The position numbers and the translations under genes were made by a program. From assembly GCA_002306075.1 (NCBI GenBank), contig DBRW01000038.1, positions 1,431-15,398 of the forward strand: 13,968 bases of DNA. The letters run 5' to 3'. Numbering within the stretch: the stretch's first letter is position 1; each line of letters starts with the position of its first letter. The stretch comes from Synergistaceae bacterium UBA1358 (lineage in GTDB: Bacteria > Synergistota > Synergistia > Synergistales > Synergistaceae). The notes beneath the pieces were generated by a model that saw nothing but the letters and a program-made list of their open reading frames with translations, ran no database searches and was not told the DNA's origin. Of the stretch, positions 13,555 to 13,968 are shown in pieces.

Positions 13555-13968
13555 GGTATCCTCTCCCGTCCGTGTCAGGGATAAGCGCTTTGAATTCAAA
13601 ACAGAATATGCATTTCGCACAAGACCGACACGTACTGCCTGCTATTATTTGTGCTCAGGTAATAATGACATCCTGCTTCACATTATATAGGATAAAAAAC
13701 GGATGAAGAGACGGGCATATGACATATTACAGATATTATAATGTCGATTTGCCGTGTTAAACAACATGTTTGACCAACAGCCCTCTTTTCCCATTTAAAA
13801 GGAATAATATGCGGCATTAAATCCTGTTTATACTGTGAGAAAAAACAGTATGAACACAAAAATCGCTCTCTGCTTGTTTCGCATGTGCAGAGAGCGATTC
13901 TTAATAGATGAGGATCAGTTGATGACTTTATAACGTCAATCCCTGTCTTCCCGTCTGAACGGAATGCT
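13555..13968. other. AT-rich noncoding right end
   Basis: I see no complete gene in these 414 bases. They hold a few TATAAT-like boxes, probably including the patatin promoter (minus-strand TATAAT at 13682-13687 or 13735-13740, each without a good -35). They also hold a small hairpin ATACTGT/ACAGTAT (13830-13836 and 13845-13851) and a strong leftward terminator (13861-13899). The last ~30-40 bases may be the end of a minus-strand gene that enters from the right: two minus frames stop at 13936 and 13928, and I cannot choose between them. Confidence 0.6.
13856..13899 (-). terminator. Leftward intrinsic terminator of a gene beyond the window
   Basis: A perfect 13-bp stem (AATCGCTCTCTGC, 13861-13873, against GCAGAGAGCGATT, 13887-13899) closes a 13-base loop. 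Read on the minus strand it runs into TTTTTGTG (five T in all), while the plus strand offers only TTCTT. It therefore fits the end of a minus-strand gene whose coding part lies mainly right of 13968. Confidence 0.75.

Noticed and set aside
13555..13620. GTG start extending the patatin protein by 22 residues
   Set aside because: It would put an extra polar stretch before a clean signal peptide; the ATG at 13554 has its own ribosome site.

Overview
The window most likely comes from a strictly anaerobic, diderm, amino-acid-fermenting bacterium, and Synergistota is my best guess. The evidence is a glycyl radical enzyme with its radical-SAM activase, a patatin/outer-membrane-barrel fusion that needs an outer membrane, a ComB-type phosphatase, frequent ATA/AGG/AGA codons, and a mixture of recognisable genes with lineage-restricted-looking ones. 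The phylum is inferred from style and content; no marker gene is present. I see no rRNA, tRNA, CRISPR array, insertion sequence or phage gene.

Layout, left to right. Positions 1-740 (minus) hold the N-terminal part of threonine synthase, cut by the window edge. A 335-residue protein of unknown function follows at 958-1965 (plus). It faces, across a strong two-way hairpin terminator, the leftward operon 6168-2051. That operon encodes a FadR-type GntR regulator, a radical-SAM glycyl radical activase with a TTG start, and a 786-residue glycyl radical enzyme that I assign to trans-4-hydroxy-L-proline dehydratase (HypD). Divergent from the operon, across a 383-bp regulatory region, is a fold-type I aminotransferase (6552-7679) ending in a textbook terminator.

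Next come a leftward ComB-like 2-phosphosulfolactate phosphatase (7743-8483) and two rightward tandem universal stress proteins (8591-9055 and 9254-9733, about 66% identical). A small leftward helical protein of unknown function lies at 9826-10260, and a rightward YitT-family membrane protein at 10419-11318. A leftward PlpD-like patatin phospholipase/autotransporter occupies 11365-13554. The right end is noncoding, with a leftward terminator that implies another minus-strand gene just beyond the window.

How the genes work together: HypD would dehydrate hydroxyproline (a collagen-derived amino acid) to pyrroline-5-carboxylate, the activase installs its glycyl radical, and the GntR protein probably controls the operon and perhaps the divergent aminotransferase. 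A near-palindrome sits on the predicted regulator promoter. The usual partner, pyrroline-5-carboxylate reductase (proC), is not in the window. The most interesting unit is therefore this GntR-activase-HypD operon with its divergent aminotransferase. The other genes look like independent single-gene units separated by their own terminators and promoters.
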